Below are positions 52,288 to 60,739 of a DNA stretch of 64,000 nt, piece by piece (the stretch's first letter is position 1; every line of letters begins with the position of its first letter). The stretch is from Pseudomonas khavaziana. GTDB taxonomy: Bacteria; Pseudomonadota; Gammaproteobacteria; Pseudomonadales; Pseudomonadaceae. A program made the position numbers and the translations under genes. The stretch is taken from the NCBI RefSeq assembly GCF_019145205.1, contig NZ_JAHSTT010000017.1, positions 1 to 64,000 on the forward strand, in the 5' to 3' direction. Below the pieces are notes generated by a model. That model ran no database searches, was not told where the DNA came from, and was given only the letters and a program-made list of their open reading frames with translations.

Positions 52288-52301
52288 GGGAAGGTCTCTT
52301 G

Positions 52302-52706
52302 TTAGTGCGGTATCGAGCGCAGTGACGTGGGAACGAATGCGCGTGCAGGCCGGGCCTGGCGCGCAACGATGGCGCGCCAAGTGTCGCGTTGGTTAAGAAG
52401 GGATTCGAGGCACTTCACGGGCTGTTCGCCGTGGCCCATCTCCACACATTGAACAAGCCAAAGAGCACCGGTGAAGGGTGACTGCGCCAGAGCACCGTGA
52501 AAATAGCTCAGGCTGGGGCCCCCCAGGCGCATCCAAGTCCGTAGCGAGGCGTTGTCCGCGCCCGCCTTTGTCAACTGGACCTCTATCAGCAGTTTGTTCG
52601 AGACACGCCGAAAGTTGATTTCGTCGTCATTCTCGAACAATGTGAGCTGCTCTTCTTGGCCGTTCAACCAGCCGCCAATGAGTGCGTGCAACTTACTGCA
52701 CACCAT
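52302..52706 (-). CDS. hrpG: HrpG, chaperone-like regulator
   Basis: A 134-residue small protein in the hrpG position. In P. syringae HrpG resembles type III chaperones and frees HrpS by binding HrpV. The N-terminal HALIGGWLNGQEEQLTLF and central beta-rich part fit a CesT-like fold. Overlaps hrpF by 14 nt. Confidence 0.75.
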   Translation of the reverse strand: MVCSKLHALIGGWLNGQEEQLTLFENDDEINFRRVSNKLLIEVQLTKAGADNASLRTWMRLGGPSLSYFHGALAQSPFTGALWLVQCVEMGHGEQPVKCLESLLNQRDTWRAIVARQARPARAFVPTSLRSIPH

Positions 52707-52911
52707 CCAGAGCTGTCTTGAGCAGCGTATGCCTGGAGCGAACTTGTTCGTTGAAAGCGATGATGGAGAGTTTCTGTTGTTTCACGAGATCGCTGAAATA
52801 TTCGATGTCGCCATCGAACGCTTCCGTGTCTTTATAGGCAGTATTCACACGCTTGGTATCAGATTGAACCTGTTTCAACAGGTGAGCGTTCAGGTTTCCG
52901 TAGAAGTCCAT
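52693..52911 (-). CDS. hrpF: HrpF, small needle/inner component
   Basis: A 72-residue, highly helical and polar protein, matching the ~74 residues of P. syringae HrpF, which is needed for pilus assembly. The ATG at 52911 has a TGGAG site 9 nt upstream; the open frame to 52968 lacks support. Between hrpE and hrpG. Confidence 0.8.
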   Translation of the reverse strand: MDFYGNLNAHLLKQVQSDTKRVNTAYKDTEAFDGDIEYFSDLVKQQKLSIIAFNEQVRSRHTLLKTALDGVQ

Positions 52912-53025
52912 GAGTTTTACTCCAGATGTGTCTGAACTGTGTGGCGGGTTGTTTGCTACCAGTTCCATCGGCGGACATGTTTTTTAAAGATATCGCTGCC
53001 TTCACTGCCGTTTCGTTGATGTTTC

Positions 53026-53598
53026 CTACGCGCTCGCCAACAAAATTTCGCGCATCGATGCCCAGTCGATGCGAAAGTCGCCTTCGTCTGTTTCCAACAG
53101 CAATGTTTGAGGTTTGACCTGTTCATCAGGGCGAAGCCTCCAAAGCGTAACGTTCAGCTTGGCCAGGGCTTGGGCGATGTGATCGTGCTCAAGGGGGTGG
53201 CAAACCAGCGTTGCCTTGATCGGGGGGATTTGCGTCGCTACCAGCTGTTTGATCAATGCCGAAAGGCGTTGGGGCTGAGGCACTTCCTCCAACAGGCAGT
53301 GGAAGGCTTGGTTGGCGATGGACGTGGCGTAGTGCTCGAGGTTGTCGCACATCTCCTGGCGCTGGCGCTCCCAGGCGCTGAGTTGCGCGTTGGCACGTGA
53401 CCAGAAGTCGAGACTGGCCTGTTCAAGCAGTTCTTCGCGATGTTCGGCCGCCTGGCGCAAGAGTTCTTCGGCTTGGGCCTGGGCGCTACCCAGTATCTGC
53501 CCGTGCCGTGAGCAATCGGCAAGCATCTGCCGGGTGATCAAAACCTTTGGCTGCCCGGGGGCACCGTTGTGCAGCTCAATTTTGCGTAGGGTCAGCAT
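53026..53598 (-). CDS. hrpE: HrpE, ATPase stator protein (SctL)
   Basis: A 190-residue FliH/YscL-type protein with an N-terminal helical region (SAQAQAEELLRQAAEHREELL) and a C-terminal globular part. It links the ATPase to the C-ring. The ATG at 53598 is preferred; a GTG at 53604 adds two residues. Confidence 0.85.
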   Translation of the reverse strand: MLTLRKIELHNGAPGQPKVLITRQMLADCSRHGQILGSAQAQAEELLRQAAEHREELLEQASLDFWSRANAQLSAWERQRQEMCDNLEHYATSIANQAFHCLLEEVPQPQRLSALIKQLVATQIPPIKATLVCHPLEHDHIAQALAKLNVTLWRLRPDEQVKPQTLLLETDEGDFRIDWASMREILLASA

Positions 53599-53622
53599 GG
53601 ACACGGCTCTGATTTGTTGCGG

Positions 53623-54165
53623 TTAATGATGCGTGACTTCGCTATTCGTCGCGGCAATACGCCAGGCAATCGCTTGCCAAAGCGTATTGAGCCGGCCATG
53701 GGCGTCGTCAAGTGACAGGTATGTCCTTTCAATTGACTGCACACGATCGGGGGCCAGGCGCAACCGAAGACGCTGCCATACAGCTGGTTTGACCCAGGCC
53801 CGCAGCAGTTGCAGTGGATCATCGTCCGGTTGCAGCAAGGCCTCGGGGTGCAGCGCCTTGGCAAGGCGCTCGCACCACTTGCGGTGTTCGTCGCACAGGG
53901 GGCTGTGGAGGTTGGGATGGCACGTTAAGTCCAGTAGCGCGACCGCCAGATCAATCTGCTCCGGTGATGCCAGTGCCAATCCAAGCACCGTTGCACAGGG
54001 GGCAGGAGGCAGGCACGGCTCTATGCCCAAGGCGGCACATGCCAGCCCGGGCCGGCTGCGACACAAGGGCAGCACTGCGTCATAGACGTGGGCGCTGGTT
54101 GCGTCCGGGTGCGAAGACTGCCAGGGGTTGGCCCACCATTGTGCCCAAGCCAGGTGATCACTCAT
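53623..54165 (-). CDS. hrpD: HrpD, C-ring-associated protein (SctK)
   Basis: A 180-residue soluble protein, assigned by position between hrcJ and hrpE and by length. SctK-type proteins link the C-ring to the inner-membrane ring. Overlaps hrcJ by 8 nt. Confidence 0.78.
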   Translation of the reverse strand: MSDHLAWAQWWANPWQSSHPDATSAHVYDAVLPLCRSRPGLACAALGIEPCLPPAPCATVLGLALASPEQIDLAVALLDLTCHPNLHSPLCDEHRKWCERLAKALHPEALLQPDDDPLQLLRAWVKPAVWQRLRLRLAPDRVQSIERTYLSLDDAHGRLNTLWQAIAWRIAATNSEVTHH

Positions 54166-54943
54166 TCGACAGTTGAGCCGGGGCTACAGCTGGCCTTGAC
54201 CGTTGGACTCTGATACGCCAAAACAGCACAGCGACCAGCGTCAGTATCGCGCCGGCAATCAATAGGCCGACACTGGTGCGCCAAAAACCGACGTCCTCCT
54301 CAGGGATCAGGAAAGGGCCGAAATAGATCAATCGTTGTTGTTCCTGATAGACCGAAGCCGGCACGAAAACGACCGTGAGCTTTTGCGCGTTATCCAATGC
54401 AGTGCTCATGCCGGGAATGCTGCTGGCTACCATCCTGCGTACACGGGCCCTGATACTGTCGGGCTCCAATCGCGGGTCATGCTTGATGAACACCGAGGCG
54501 GAAGCAGGTTGGACGGGCTCACCGGGAGCCACGCGTTCGGGCAGCACGACGTGCACGCGAGCGACGATGACGCCATCGATGTTTGACAGGGTCGCCTCCA
54601 GCTCCTGGGACAGGGCGTAGATGTACCTGGCACGTTCTTCCAGCGGCGTGGAGATGACGCCTTCCTTGCGGAAAGTATCTCCCATTGTGGCGCGGGCGAC
54701 CTTGGGCAGCCCTACGGCTTCAAGCGTGCGAACGGCGCGGCTGATGTCGGCTACATTGACCCGGATCACCACACCGTCCTTGGCAGGCACTTTTTGTGCG
54801 CGTATGTGTTTGTCAGCCAGTTCCGCGATGACTTCATTGGCGTCTTGTTCGGACAGTTGGCGATGCAGTTCGACACTTTCACTGCAGCCGCCCAGTATCA
54901 GCGACAGCGAGAGAACGAGTCCGATCGAGAGAAAACGAATCAT
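54158..54943 (-). CDS. hrcJ: HrcJ, inner-membrane ring lipoprotein (SctJ)
   Basis: A 261-residue YscJ/PrgK family protein with a lipoprotein signal (ILGGC, Cys20), two periplasmic ring-building domains (LHRQLSEQDANEVIAELADK; TPLEERARYIYALSQELEAT) and a C-terminal transmembrane helix (about 218-238). It forms the basal ring with HrpQ. Confidence 0.95.
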   Translation of the reverse strand: MIRFLSIGLVLSLSLILGGCSESVELHRQLSEQDANEVIAELADKHIRAQKVPAKDGVVIRVNVADISRAVRTLEAVGLPKVARATMGDTFRKEGVISTPLEERARYIYALSQELEATLSNIDGVIVARVHVVLPERVAPGEPVQPASASVFIKHDPRLEPDSIRARVRRMVASSIPGMSTALDNAQKLTVVFVPASVYQEQQRLIYFGPFLIPEEDVGFWRTSVGLLIAGAILTLVAVLFWRIRVQRSRPAVAPAQLSNE

Positions 54944-54949
54944 TTTTTC

Positions 54950-55309
54950 CTACTGCAGGTTGCTGACTTTTTCGAGGCATTGCGCGCCCTTGCCGACGCA
55001 CTTCACCAGGGTTTGGGTCAGCAGGACGGAGTCTGAAAGATGGGAGGCATAATTGAGTCGATTTTTTTCCTTGAACTCATTGTTGAAGTCCTTGAGGCCT
55101 TTGCTCATGCCACTTTTCGCCTTGTCCAGATGCTGCAAAGCGTCGGTCAGGGCATTCGATGTCGGCGCGGCGCTAACCCGTTGCATCGAGGGTTCCAATT
55201 GCGAGCTGAAAAAGCTCACGTCTTCGCCTTGGGGCGTAGGCGGGGTAGGGGACCTACGGGTTGTCAGGCCGCTTTGATATTCGCGTAATACGTCGACTTC
55301 TATTTTCAT
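54950..55309 (-). CDS. hrpB: HrpB, inner rod protein (SctI)
   Basis: A 119-residue protein, disordered at the N-terminus and helical at the C-terminus (LSDSVLLTQTLVKCVGKGAQC), matching HrpB/YscI inner rod proteins in size, position and shape. An AAGAGG site precedes the ATG at 55309. No hrpZ lies between it and hrpA. Confidence 0.82.
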   Translation of the reverse strand: MKIEVDVLREYQSGLTTRRSPTPPTPQGEDVSFFSSQLEPSMQRVSAAPTSNALTDALQHLDKAKSGMSKGLKDFNNEFKEKNRLNYASHLSDSVLLTQTLVKCVGKGAQCLEKVSNLQ

Positions 55310-55324
55310 ATAGACCTCTTGGGG

Positions 55325-55353
55325 AAAACCGCCCTTTTAATGAAAAGGGCGGT
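55325..55353 (-). terminator. Hairpin between hrpA and hrpB (partial terminator/attenuator)
   Basis: A perfect 11-bp stem ACCGCCCTTTT/AAAAGGGCGGT with an AATG loop (CATT when read on the minus strand), directly after the hrpA stop, with only a short T-run. It fits a partial terminator or an mRNA-end stabiliser that would give hrpA higher expression than the genes downstream. Confidence 0.65.
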
Positions 55354-55361
55354 CAAGCGTT

Positions 55362-55541
55362 TTAACGTATTGCGTCGATGTTTTTTTTCTGCTCGGTGAT
55401 CTTGAAAGCCTCGATGCTATCCTTCAAAGATTCGCGGGCCGCTGCTTTCCTTTCTTTTTTAAGGTCTTCGTTTTCTCCTCCGCCGAAGCTTTCCATAGGG
55501 GGTTGGTAGGTACTTGCACTGACGCCAGAAACATTGCCCAT
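55362..55541 (-). CDS. hrpA: HrpA-like small pilin candidate
   Basis: A 59-residue protein too short for most gene callers. Ser/Gly/Thr-rich N-terminus (MGNVSGVSAST), then a charged helix (LKKERKAAARESLKDSIEAF). A GGAG site lies 7 nt upstream. It is the first gene after the minus-strand hrp box and is followed by a hairpin, as expected for a highly expressed pilin. It is half the size of P. syringae HrpA, so the pilin role rests on position and expression signals. Confidence 0.6.
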   Translation of the reverse strand: MGNVSGVSASTYQPPMESFGGGENEDLKKERKAAARESLKDSIEAFKITEQKKNIDAIR

Positions 55542-55638
55542 AGTGAAACTCCACTAGTTAAGGAATGAAAGGTGAGCGTGTTTTTCTAGTTGCAATATTG
55601 GTACTTCCAATAGGCACTAAATATATCAGGCTCGTACT

Positions 55639-55666
55639 TATGTGGTTCAGGCTCGAAAATGGTTCC
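55639..55666 (-). promoter_or_regulatory. hrp box of the hrpA-hrcC operon
   Basis: Minus strand GGAACC, 15 nt, CCACATA: a full match to the HrpL consensus, 98 nt upstream of the hrpA start. It drives hrpA to hrpV. Confidence 0.9.
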
Positions 55667-55727
55667 GGTGTTTACTTGGAGGATGTATCTGGAGGTTTCT
55701 TCGGTGAATATCGGCTGGACAGTTCGG

Positions 55728-56645
55728 CTACTGTATTTCTAACTGTTTCATCCGATAGTAGAGCGTTCGCTTCGCCATGCCCAACTCTGCCGCCACCTCG
55801 TCCACACAGTAGGAATGGCGACGCAAAGACTCTTCAATCAGAGCCTTCTCGATCTGCTGCAGGCGCTCTTTCAGGTTCGTTGGCTCGTTCGTGGCGTTGG
55901 AGGGGGAGCCTGATAGCGGCGCCAGTCCCAGTACGAAACGTTTAGCGGTGGAGCGCAGTTCACGTACATTTCCCAGCCAAGGGTGGCACAGCAACTGTTG
56001 AACCAGCTCGCTGCAAGGGTTTGGGGCCAGGCACTTGTAGTGCTCGGCTTCCTCTTGAATCATACTCAGGAACATCGGGACGATTCGGTCACGGCGGTTG
56101 CGCAGTGGCGGTAGATTGATGTTCACCACGCTCAGGCGAAAATACAGGTCGCGTCTGAACTTCCCTTGCTCGACCATCTCCTGCAGGGATTGCTGCGCAG
56201 AGGCGATGACTCGCATGTCCACCGGTATGAATCGGGTGGAACCCAGCCGCTCGACGCCTCGTGACTCCAGCACACGTAGCAGCTTGGCTTGCATGGAAAG
56301 CGGCATGCTGTCGATTTCATCCAGATACAAGGTGCCCAAATGTGCCGCTTCGATAAAGCCCGCACGTGACTGCACGGCTCCCGTGTAGGCGCCGCTGTTG
56401 ACGCCGAATAGTTGGCTCTCTGCAAGGCTTTCCGGAATAGCGGCGCAGTTCACCGCAACAAAATGACCTCGTCGCCCCGACAAACGATGGACCCGTTGGG
56501 CCAGGGTATCCTTGCCGGTACCGGTTTCTCCCAGCAACAAAATATCGATATCGAGCGCGGCCGTATTCTTAAGTGTACGCTCGATGTCCAAGGCTTCAAC
56601 GGAGGGGAGGTATGTCTCATTTGTTATTGTGTACGAAGCTGACAT
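55728..56645 (-). CDS. hrpS: HrpS, sigma-54 enhancer-binding activator
   Basis: A 305-residue AAA+ activator without a receiver domain. Walker A GETGTGKD (residues 39-46), the sigma-54-contacting GAYTGA (85-90, a conservative form of GAFTGA), Walker B YLDE (Asp109-Glu110), and a C-terminal Fis-type HTH (CVDEVAAELGMAKRTLYYRM). It is the only such gene in the cluster (RspR/RspS), whereas P. syringae has both HrpR and HrpS. It should switch on hrpL. It lies upstream of the hrpA operon in the same direction. Confidence 0.9.
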   Translation of the reverse strand: MSASYTITNETYLPSVEALDIERTLKNTAALDIDILLLGETGTGKDTLAQRVHRLSGRRGHFVAVNCAAIPESLAESQLFGVNSGAYTGAVQSRAGFIEAAHLGTLYLDEIDSMPLSMQAKLLRVLESRGVERLGSTRFIPVDMRVIASAQQSLQEMVEQGKFRRDLYFRLSVVNINLPPLRNRRDRIVPMFLSMIQEEAEHYKCLAPNPCSELVQQLLCHPWLGNVRELRSTAKRFVLGLAPLSGSPSNATNEPTNLKERLQQIEKALIEESLRRHSYCVDEVAAELGMAKRTLYYRMKQLEIQ

Positions 56646-56962
56646 AGTCCAGTTGCTCCACTATCGCTATCACTTCACTGTTGATAGAACGCTGTTGGCG
56701 TGGAGCAAGTAGAGCCTAAATAATCAAAAAAGTCATCGTGCCTGTTAATGTGAAAAAGCTGAAAAGGTAACGCGAAAATCATCAGCTATTTCAGTACGAT
56801 GTTTTATTCAAGTGTTTTTTTTGGTAGTTATAGTGTGTTTGGCGTAGGACAAAACTTAAAGGCGGAAGGATTAGGTGGGTAAGTTGTTTTTGGGCTCTAG
56901 CTGAGTGTTTTTTTCATAAGCTGAATTTGTACATGGTCCGAATACTGAAACAAGCAGCCACA
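56646..56962. other. AT-rich region upstream of hrpS, no gene seen
   Basis: About 315 nt with clearly lower GC than the surroundings and no ORF of interest. It should contain the hrpS promoter on the minus strand; I see no hrp box or GG-N10-GC element that I would defend. It forms the right border of the secretion island. Confidence 0.5.
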
Positions 56963-56993
56963 AAAAAGCCAATGCAATGCATCGGCTTTTTTT
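56963..56993 (-). terminator. Intrinsic terminator of ychF
   Basis: A stem GCCGATGCATTG/CAATGCATTGGC-like (imperfect), followed by six or seven Ts on the minus strand, directly after the ychF stop. Confidence 0.8.
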
Positions 56994-57020
56994 GTTCGGT
57001 ACAGGGTCTAGAGCGCGAGC

Positions 57021-58121
57021 TTAGACGTTGAAACGGAAGTGCATGACGTCGCCGTCCTTGACAATATAGTCCTTGCCTTCAAGGCGCCATTTACCGGCTT
57101 CCTTGGTTCCGGCTTCACCCTTGTACTGGATGAAGTCGTTATAGGCGATGACTTCGGCGCGGATGAAGCCTTTTTCGAAGTCGGTATGGATCACGCCGGC
57201 GGCCTGTGGCGCAGTAGCACCGACCTTGACGGTCCATGCGCGAACTTCTTCGACACCGGCGGTGAAGTAGGTCTGCAGGTTGAGCATCTCGTAGCCGGCA
57301 CGGATCACGCGGTTCAGGCCAGGCTCTTCCAGGCCCAGGGCCTCGAGGAACATGTCCTTTTCTTCGCCGTCATCGAGCTCGGCGATTTCTGCTTCGATCT
57401 TGTTGCACACCGGAACGACGATGGCGCCTTCTTCCTCGGCGATGACCTTGACCACGTCGAGCAGCGGGTTGTTCTCGAAGCCGTCTTCGGCGACGTTGGC
57501 GATGTACATCACTGGCTTGGTGGTCAGCAGGTGGAAGCCCTTGATCACGGCCTTCTCGTCGGTACCCATGGTCTTCATCAGGCTGCGTGCCGGCTTGCCT
57601 TCGGTGAAGTGAGCGATCAACTGCTCCAGCAGGCCCTTCTGGACCACGGCGTCCTTGTCACCACCCTTGGCGTTGCGAGCGACTTTCTGCAGCTGCTTCT
57701 CGCAGCTGTCGAGGTCGGCGAAGATCAGTTCCAGGTCGATGATCTCGATGTCACGTTTCGGGTCGACGCTGTTGGAGACGTGGATCACGTTTTCGTCTTC
57801 AAAGCAGCGGACCACGTGGGCGATGGCATCGGTTTCGCGGATGTTGGCCAGAAACTTGTTGCCAAGGCCTTCGCCTTTGGATGCGCCGGCAACCAGACCG
57901 GCGATGTCGACGAATTCCATGGTGGTCGGCAGGATGCGCTTGGGGTTGACGATTGCCGCCAAAGCCTCCAGGCGTGGGTCCGGCATCGGCACGATACCGC
58001 TGTTGGGTTCGATGGTGCAGAAGGGGAAGTTCTCCGCCGCAATACCGGACTTGGTCAGGGCGTTGAACAGGGTGGATTTGCCGACGTTGGGCAGGCCGAC
58101 GATGCCGCAATTGAATCCCAT
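57021..58121 (-). CDS. ychF: Redox-regulated ribosome-binding ATPase YchF
   Basis: A 366-residue Obg-family P-loop protein with a Walker A GLPNVGKSTLFNALTKSG, a coiled insert and a C-terminal TGS domain. It hydrolyses ATP rather than GTP and binds the 70S ribosome. It is followed upstream in transcription order by pth, the usual pairing. It marks the right edge of the secretion island. Confidence 0.97.
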   Translation of the reverse strand: MGFNCGIVGLPNVGKSTLFNALTKSGIAAENFPFCTIEPNSGIVPMPDPRLEALAAIVNPKRILPTTMEFVDIAGLVAGASKGEGLGNKFLANIRETDAIAHVVRCFEDENVIHVSNSVDPKRDIEIIDLELIFADLDSCEKQLQKVARNAKGGDKDAVVQKGLLEQLIAHFTEGKPARSLMKTMGTDEKAVIKGFHLLTTKPVMYIANVAEDGFENNPLLDVVKVIAEEEGAIVVPVCNKIEAEIAELDDGEEKDMFLEALGLEEPGLNRVIRAGYEMLNLQTYFTAGVEEVRAWTVKVGATAPQAAGVIHTDFEKGFIRAEVIAYNDFIQYKGEAGTKEAGKWRLEGKDYIVKDGDVMHFRFNV

Positions 58122-58143
58122 GGTGTTTCCCCTCGGGTAAGAG

Positions 58144-58728
58144 TCAGGCCTTCTGGCTGTGCAGGTTTTTCATCGCGCGGTTCCATTCACCGGCGAAGAT
58201 ATCCGGCAGCACGCCGAGGGCAAAATCGATGCTGGCATCGAGTTTTTCCTGTTCGGCGCGTGGCGCACGACCCAGGACGAAATTTGAAACCATACTGGCA
58301 ACGCCTGGGTGGCCAATGCCGAGCCGCAGACGGTAAAAAGTATTCTGATTGCCCAACTGCGTGATGATGTCGCGCAGGCCGTTGTGCCCACCATGCCCGC
58401 CGCCTTGCTTGAGCTTGGCAACCCCGGGTGGCAGGTCCAGTTCGTCATGGGCCACCAGAATTTCTTCGGGTTTGATCCGGAAGAAACCCGCAAGCGCCGC
58501 GACAGCCTGGCCGCTGCGATTCATGTAGGTGGTGGGAATCAGCAGACGAACATCCTGACCCTGGTGCGAGAAGCGCCCGGTCAGGCCGAAATATTTGCGA
58601 TCGGCCACAAGATTGACGCCTTGGGCGTGGGCGATGCGCTCAACAAAAAGGGCCCCTGCGTTATGCCGGGTCTGTTCGTATTCGGCGCCTGGATTTCCCA
58701 GGCCAACGATCAGTTTGATGGCAGTCAC
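58144..58728 (-). CDS. pth: Peptidyl-tRNA hydrolase
   Basis: A 194-residue enzyme releasing tRNA from stalled peptidyl-tRNA. GLGNPGAEYEQTRHNAG holds the catalytic His; AHDELDLPPGVAKLKQGGGHG and GHNGLRDI are the other family blocks. Located between rplY and ychF as in other Pseudomonas. Confidence 0.97.
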   Translation of the reverse strand: MTAIKLIVGLGNPGAEYEQTRHNAGALFVERIAHAQGVNLVADRKYFGLTGRFSHQGQDVRLLIPTTYMNRSGQAVAALAGFFRIKPEEILVAHDELDLPPGVAKLKQGGGHGGHNGLRDIITQLGNQNTFYRLRLGIGHPGVASMVSNFVLGRAPRAEQEKLDASIDFALGVLPDIFAGEWNRAMKNLHSQKA

Positions 58729-58895
58729 GACAGGGGCCCTTCCTTTGGAGTTGTGGATAACATCGCTACACCGGCGTGCGGCGAAAGTGGACGACAGGAG
58801 CTCACTTATCCAGAGATAAACTTCGCGTTATCGCCCGCTTTCTCGCTACGTTTCGGTCCGCGATGTTCCCTCAAGCTCCTTCGTTGCAGAGTCTA

Positions 58896-59501
58896 TTACT
58901 CAGCAGCGGTTTCGCCGGCTTCATCTTCTGCTACAACACGTGGCGCGTGGACGCTGGCAACAGCCTTGTCGTCGTTGTGAGCCAGTGCAACGAACTCAAC
59001 GCCTTTAGGGGCTTTGAGGTCGGACAGGTGGATGATGGTGCCGATTTCAGCAGCCGACAGGTCGACTTCGATGAATTCAGGCAGGTCTTTCGGCAGGCAG
59101 CTTACTTCCAGCTCGGTAGCAGTGTGGGAAACAACGCCACCTTTCTTGACCGGAGCTTCTTCACCAACAAAGTGTACAGGCACGATAGCGGTCAGTTTCT
59201 GACCGGCTACAACGCGTACAAAGTCAGCGTGCAGTACGTGGCCCTTGGAAGGGTGGCGCTGCAGGGCCTTGATGATAACGTTCTGCTTCTTGCCGCCAAC
59301 GTTCAGTTCGATAACGTGGCTGTAGGCAGCATCGTTTTCGAGCAGTTTGGCTACTTCTTTGGCCAGCATGCTGATGGACTCAGGGGCTTTGTCGCCACCG
59401 TAGACTACAGCTGGAACCAGGCTTGCGAGACGACGCAGGCGGCGGCTCGCACCTTTCCCCAGGTCGGAACGCACTTCAGCATTCAGGGTAAAATCGTTCA
59501 T
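58896..59501 (-). CDS. rplY: 50S ribosomal protein L25 (Ctc form)
   Basis: A 201-residue L25/TL5/Ctc protein that binds 5S rRNA, with the N-terminal L25 domain (DFTLNAEVRSDLGKGASRRLRR) and a C-terminal extension. The ATG at 59501 has a GGAGA site 7 nt upstream; the frame is open for eight more codons without support. Confidence 0.95.
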   Translation of the reverse strand: MNDFTLNAEVRSDLGKGASRRLRRLASLVPAVVYGGDKAPESISMLAKEVAKLLENDAAYSHVIELNVGGKKQNVIIKALQRHPSKGHVLHADFVRVVAGQKLTAIVPVHFVGEEAPVKKGGVVSHTATELEVSCLPKDLPEFIEVDLSAAEIGTIIHLSDLKAPKGVEFVALAHNDDKAVASVHAPRVVAEDEAGETAAE

Positions 59502-59566
59502 GTTGTATCTCCAAAATAACCACATTCGCCCCAGCGTTTGCGACCAGCGCTAAAGGCGATATGGGC

Positions 59567-59609
59567 AAAAAAGCCCCGCCCCAACAGAATGTTGGGGCGG
59601 GGCGCTTTT
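59567..59609 (-). terminator. Terminator between prs and rplY
   Basis: A long stem (GCCCCGCCCCAAC/GTTGGGGCGGGGC) with a short loop and six Ts on the minus strand, downstream of prs. rplY may start from its own promoter after it or receive read-through. Confidence 0.85.
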
Positions 59610-59639
59610 CGTCAGTGAGGTGCTCTGAAGGTTTGACCC

Positions 59640-60581
59640 TTAACGGAACATCGCGCTGATCGATTCTTCGTTGCTGATGCGGCGGACCGCCTCGGCAACT
59701 ACCGGTGCGATATCCAGTTGACGGATACGCGAACAGGCTTGAGCAGCAGCGGACAACGGGATGGTGTTAGTCACCACCAGTTCGTCCAGCATAGAGTTCT
59801 CGATGTTCTCGATCGCTCGGCCCGACAGCACAGGGTGCGTGCAGTAGGCGAAGACTTTTGCCGCACCGTGCTCTTTCAAGGCTTTGGCCGCGTGGCACAG
59901 GGTGCCGGCGGTGTCGACCATGTCATCAACCAGAATACAGGTACGCCCTTCGACATCACCGATGATATGCATCACTTCAGAGTGATTGGCTTTTTCACGG
60001 CGTTTGTCGATGATTCCGAGGTCCACGCCCAGGGATTTGGCAACAGCCCGTGCACGCACGACGCCGCCAATGTCCGGGGACACGATCATCAGGTTTTCAA
60101 AGCGCTGGTCTTCGATGTCATCCACCAGGACGGGGGAGCCGTAGATGTTATCTACCGGAATATCGAAGAACCCCTGGATTTGGTCAGCGTGCAGGTCAAC
60201 CGTGAGAACACGGTCGATACCCACCACGGTCAGCATGTCAGCAACGACTTTCGCGCTGATAGCCACACGTGCGGAGCGCGGACGGCGATCCTGACGGGCA
60301 TAACCAAAGTAAGGGATTACAGCTGTGATTCGAGTCGCTGAGGAGCGGCGGAAGGCATCAGCCATCACGACGAGTTCCATCAGGTTATCGTTGGTCGGAG
60401 CGCAGGTCGGCTGAATAATGAAGACGTCTTTACCGCGGACATTTTCATTGATCTCGGCTGTAATTTCGCCGTCGGAGAATTTACCGACAGAGATGTCACC
60501 GAGAGGGATATGCAGCTGACGTACGACACGTCGAGCCAGATCGGGGTTGGCATTCCCCGTAAAGACCATCATCTTGGACAC
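59640..60581 (-). CDS. prs: Ribose-phosphate pyrophosphokinase
   Basis: A 313-residue PRPP synthase making the precursor of nucleotides, His and Trp. RRSATRITAVIPYFGYARQDR contains the ATP/flexible region (family residues are intact), and VDDMVDTAGT is the PRPP-binding loop. Downstream of tRNA-Gln and ispE. Confidence 0.97.
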   Translation of the reverse strand: MSKMMVFTGNANPDLARRVVRQLHIPLGDISVGKFSDGEITAEINENVRGKDVFIIQPTCAPTNDNLMELVVMADAFRRSSATRITAVIPYFGYARQDRRPRSARVAISAKVVADMLTVVGIDRVLTVDLHADQIQGFFDIPVDNIYGSPVLVDDIEDQRFENLMIVSPDIGGVVRARAVAKSLGVDLGIIDKRREKANHSEVMHIIGDVEGRTCILVDDMVDTAGTLCHAAKALKEHGAAKVFAYCTHPVLSGRAIENIENSMLDELVVTNTIPLSAAAQACSRIRQLDIAPVVAEAVRRISNEESISAMFR

Positions 60582-60627
60582 GCGCAGTACCTAGAGGCTG
60601 AGGGTAACCTGGATGAGTATTAGAAAA

Positions 60628-60702
60628 TGGCAGGGGCGGCTGGATTCGAACCAACGCATGGCAGGATCAAAACCTGCTGCCTTACCGCTTGGCGACGCCC
60701 CT
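60628..60702 (-). tRNA. tRNA-Gln (TTG)
   Basis: 75 nt with encoded CCA. Acceptor AGGGGCG/CGCCCCT; D-arm GCCAAGCGGTAAGGC; anticodon loop TTTTGAT (TTG); T-arm GTTGGTTCGAATCCAGC. It sits between ispE and prs, as usual in Pseudomonas, and may share their transcript. Confidence 0.95.
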
Positions 60703-60739
60703 GTATCTGTTGCAACGAGTGCCCAGCACTCGATTCCTT

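Noticed and set aside
56900..57010. Search for a direct repeat of the tRNA-Met 3' end as an attachment site at the far side of the secretion island
   Set aside because: No convincing copy seen, and no integrase gene in the window, so tRNA-mediated integration is not shown.
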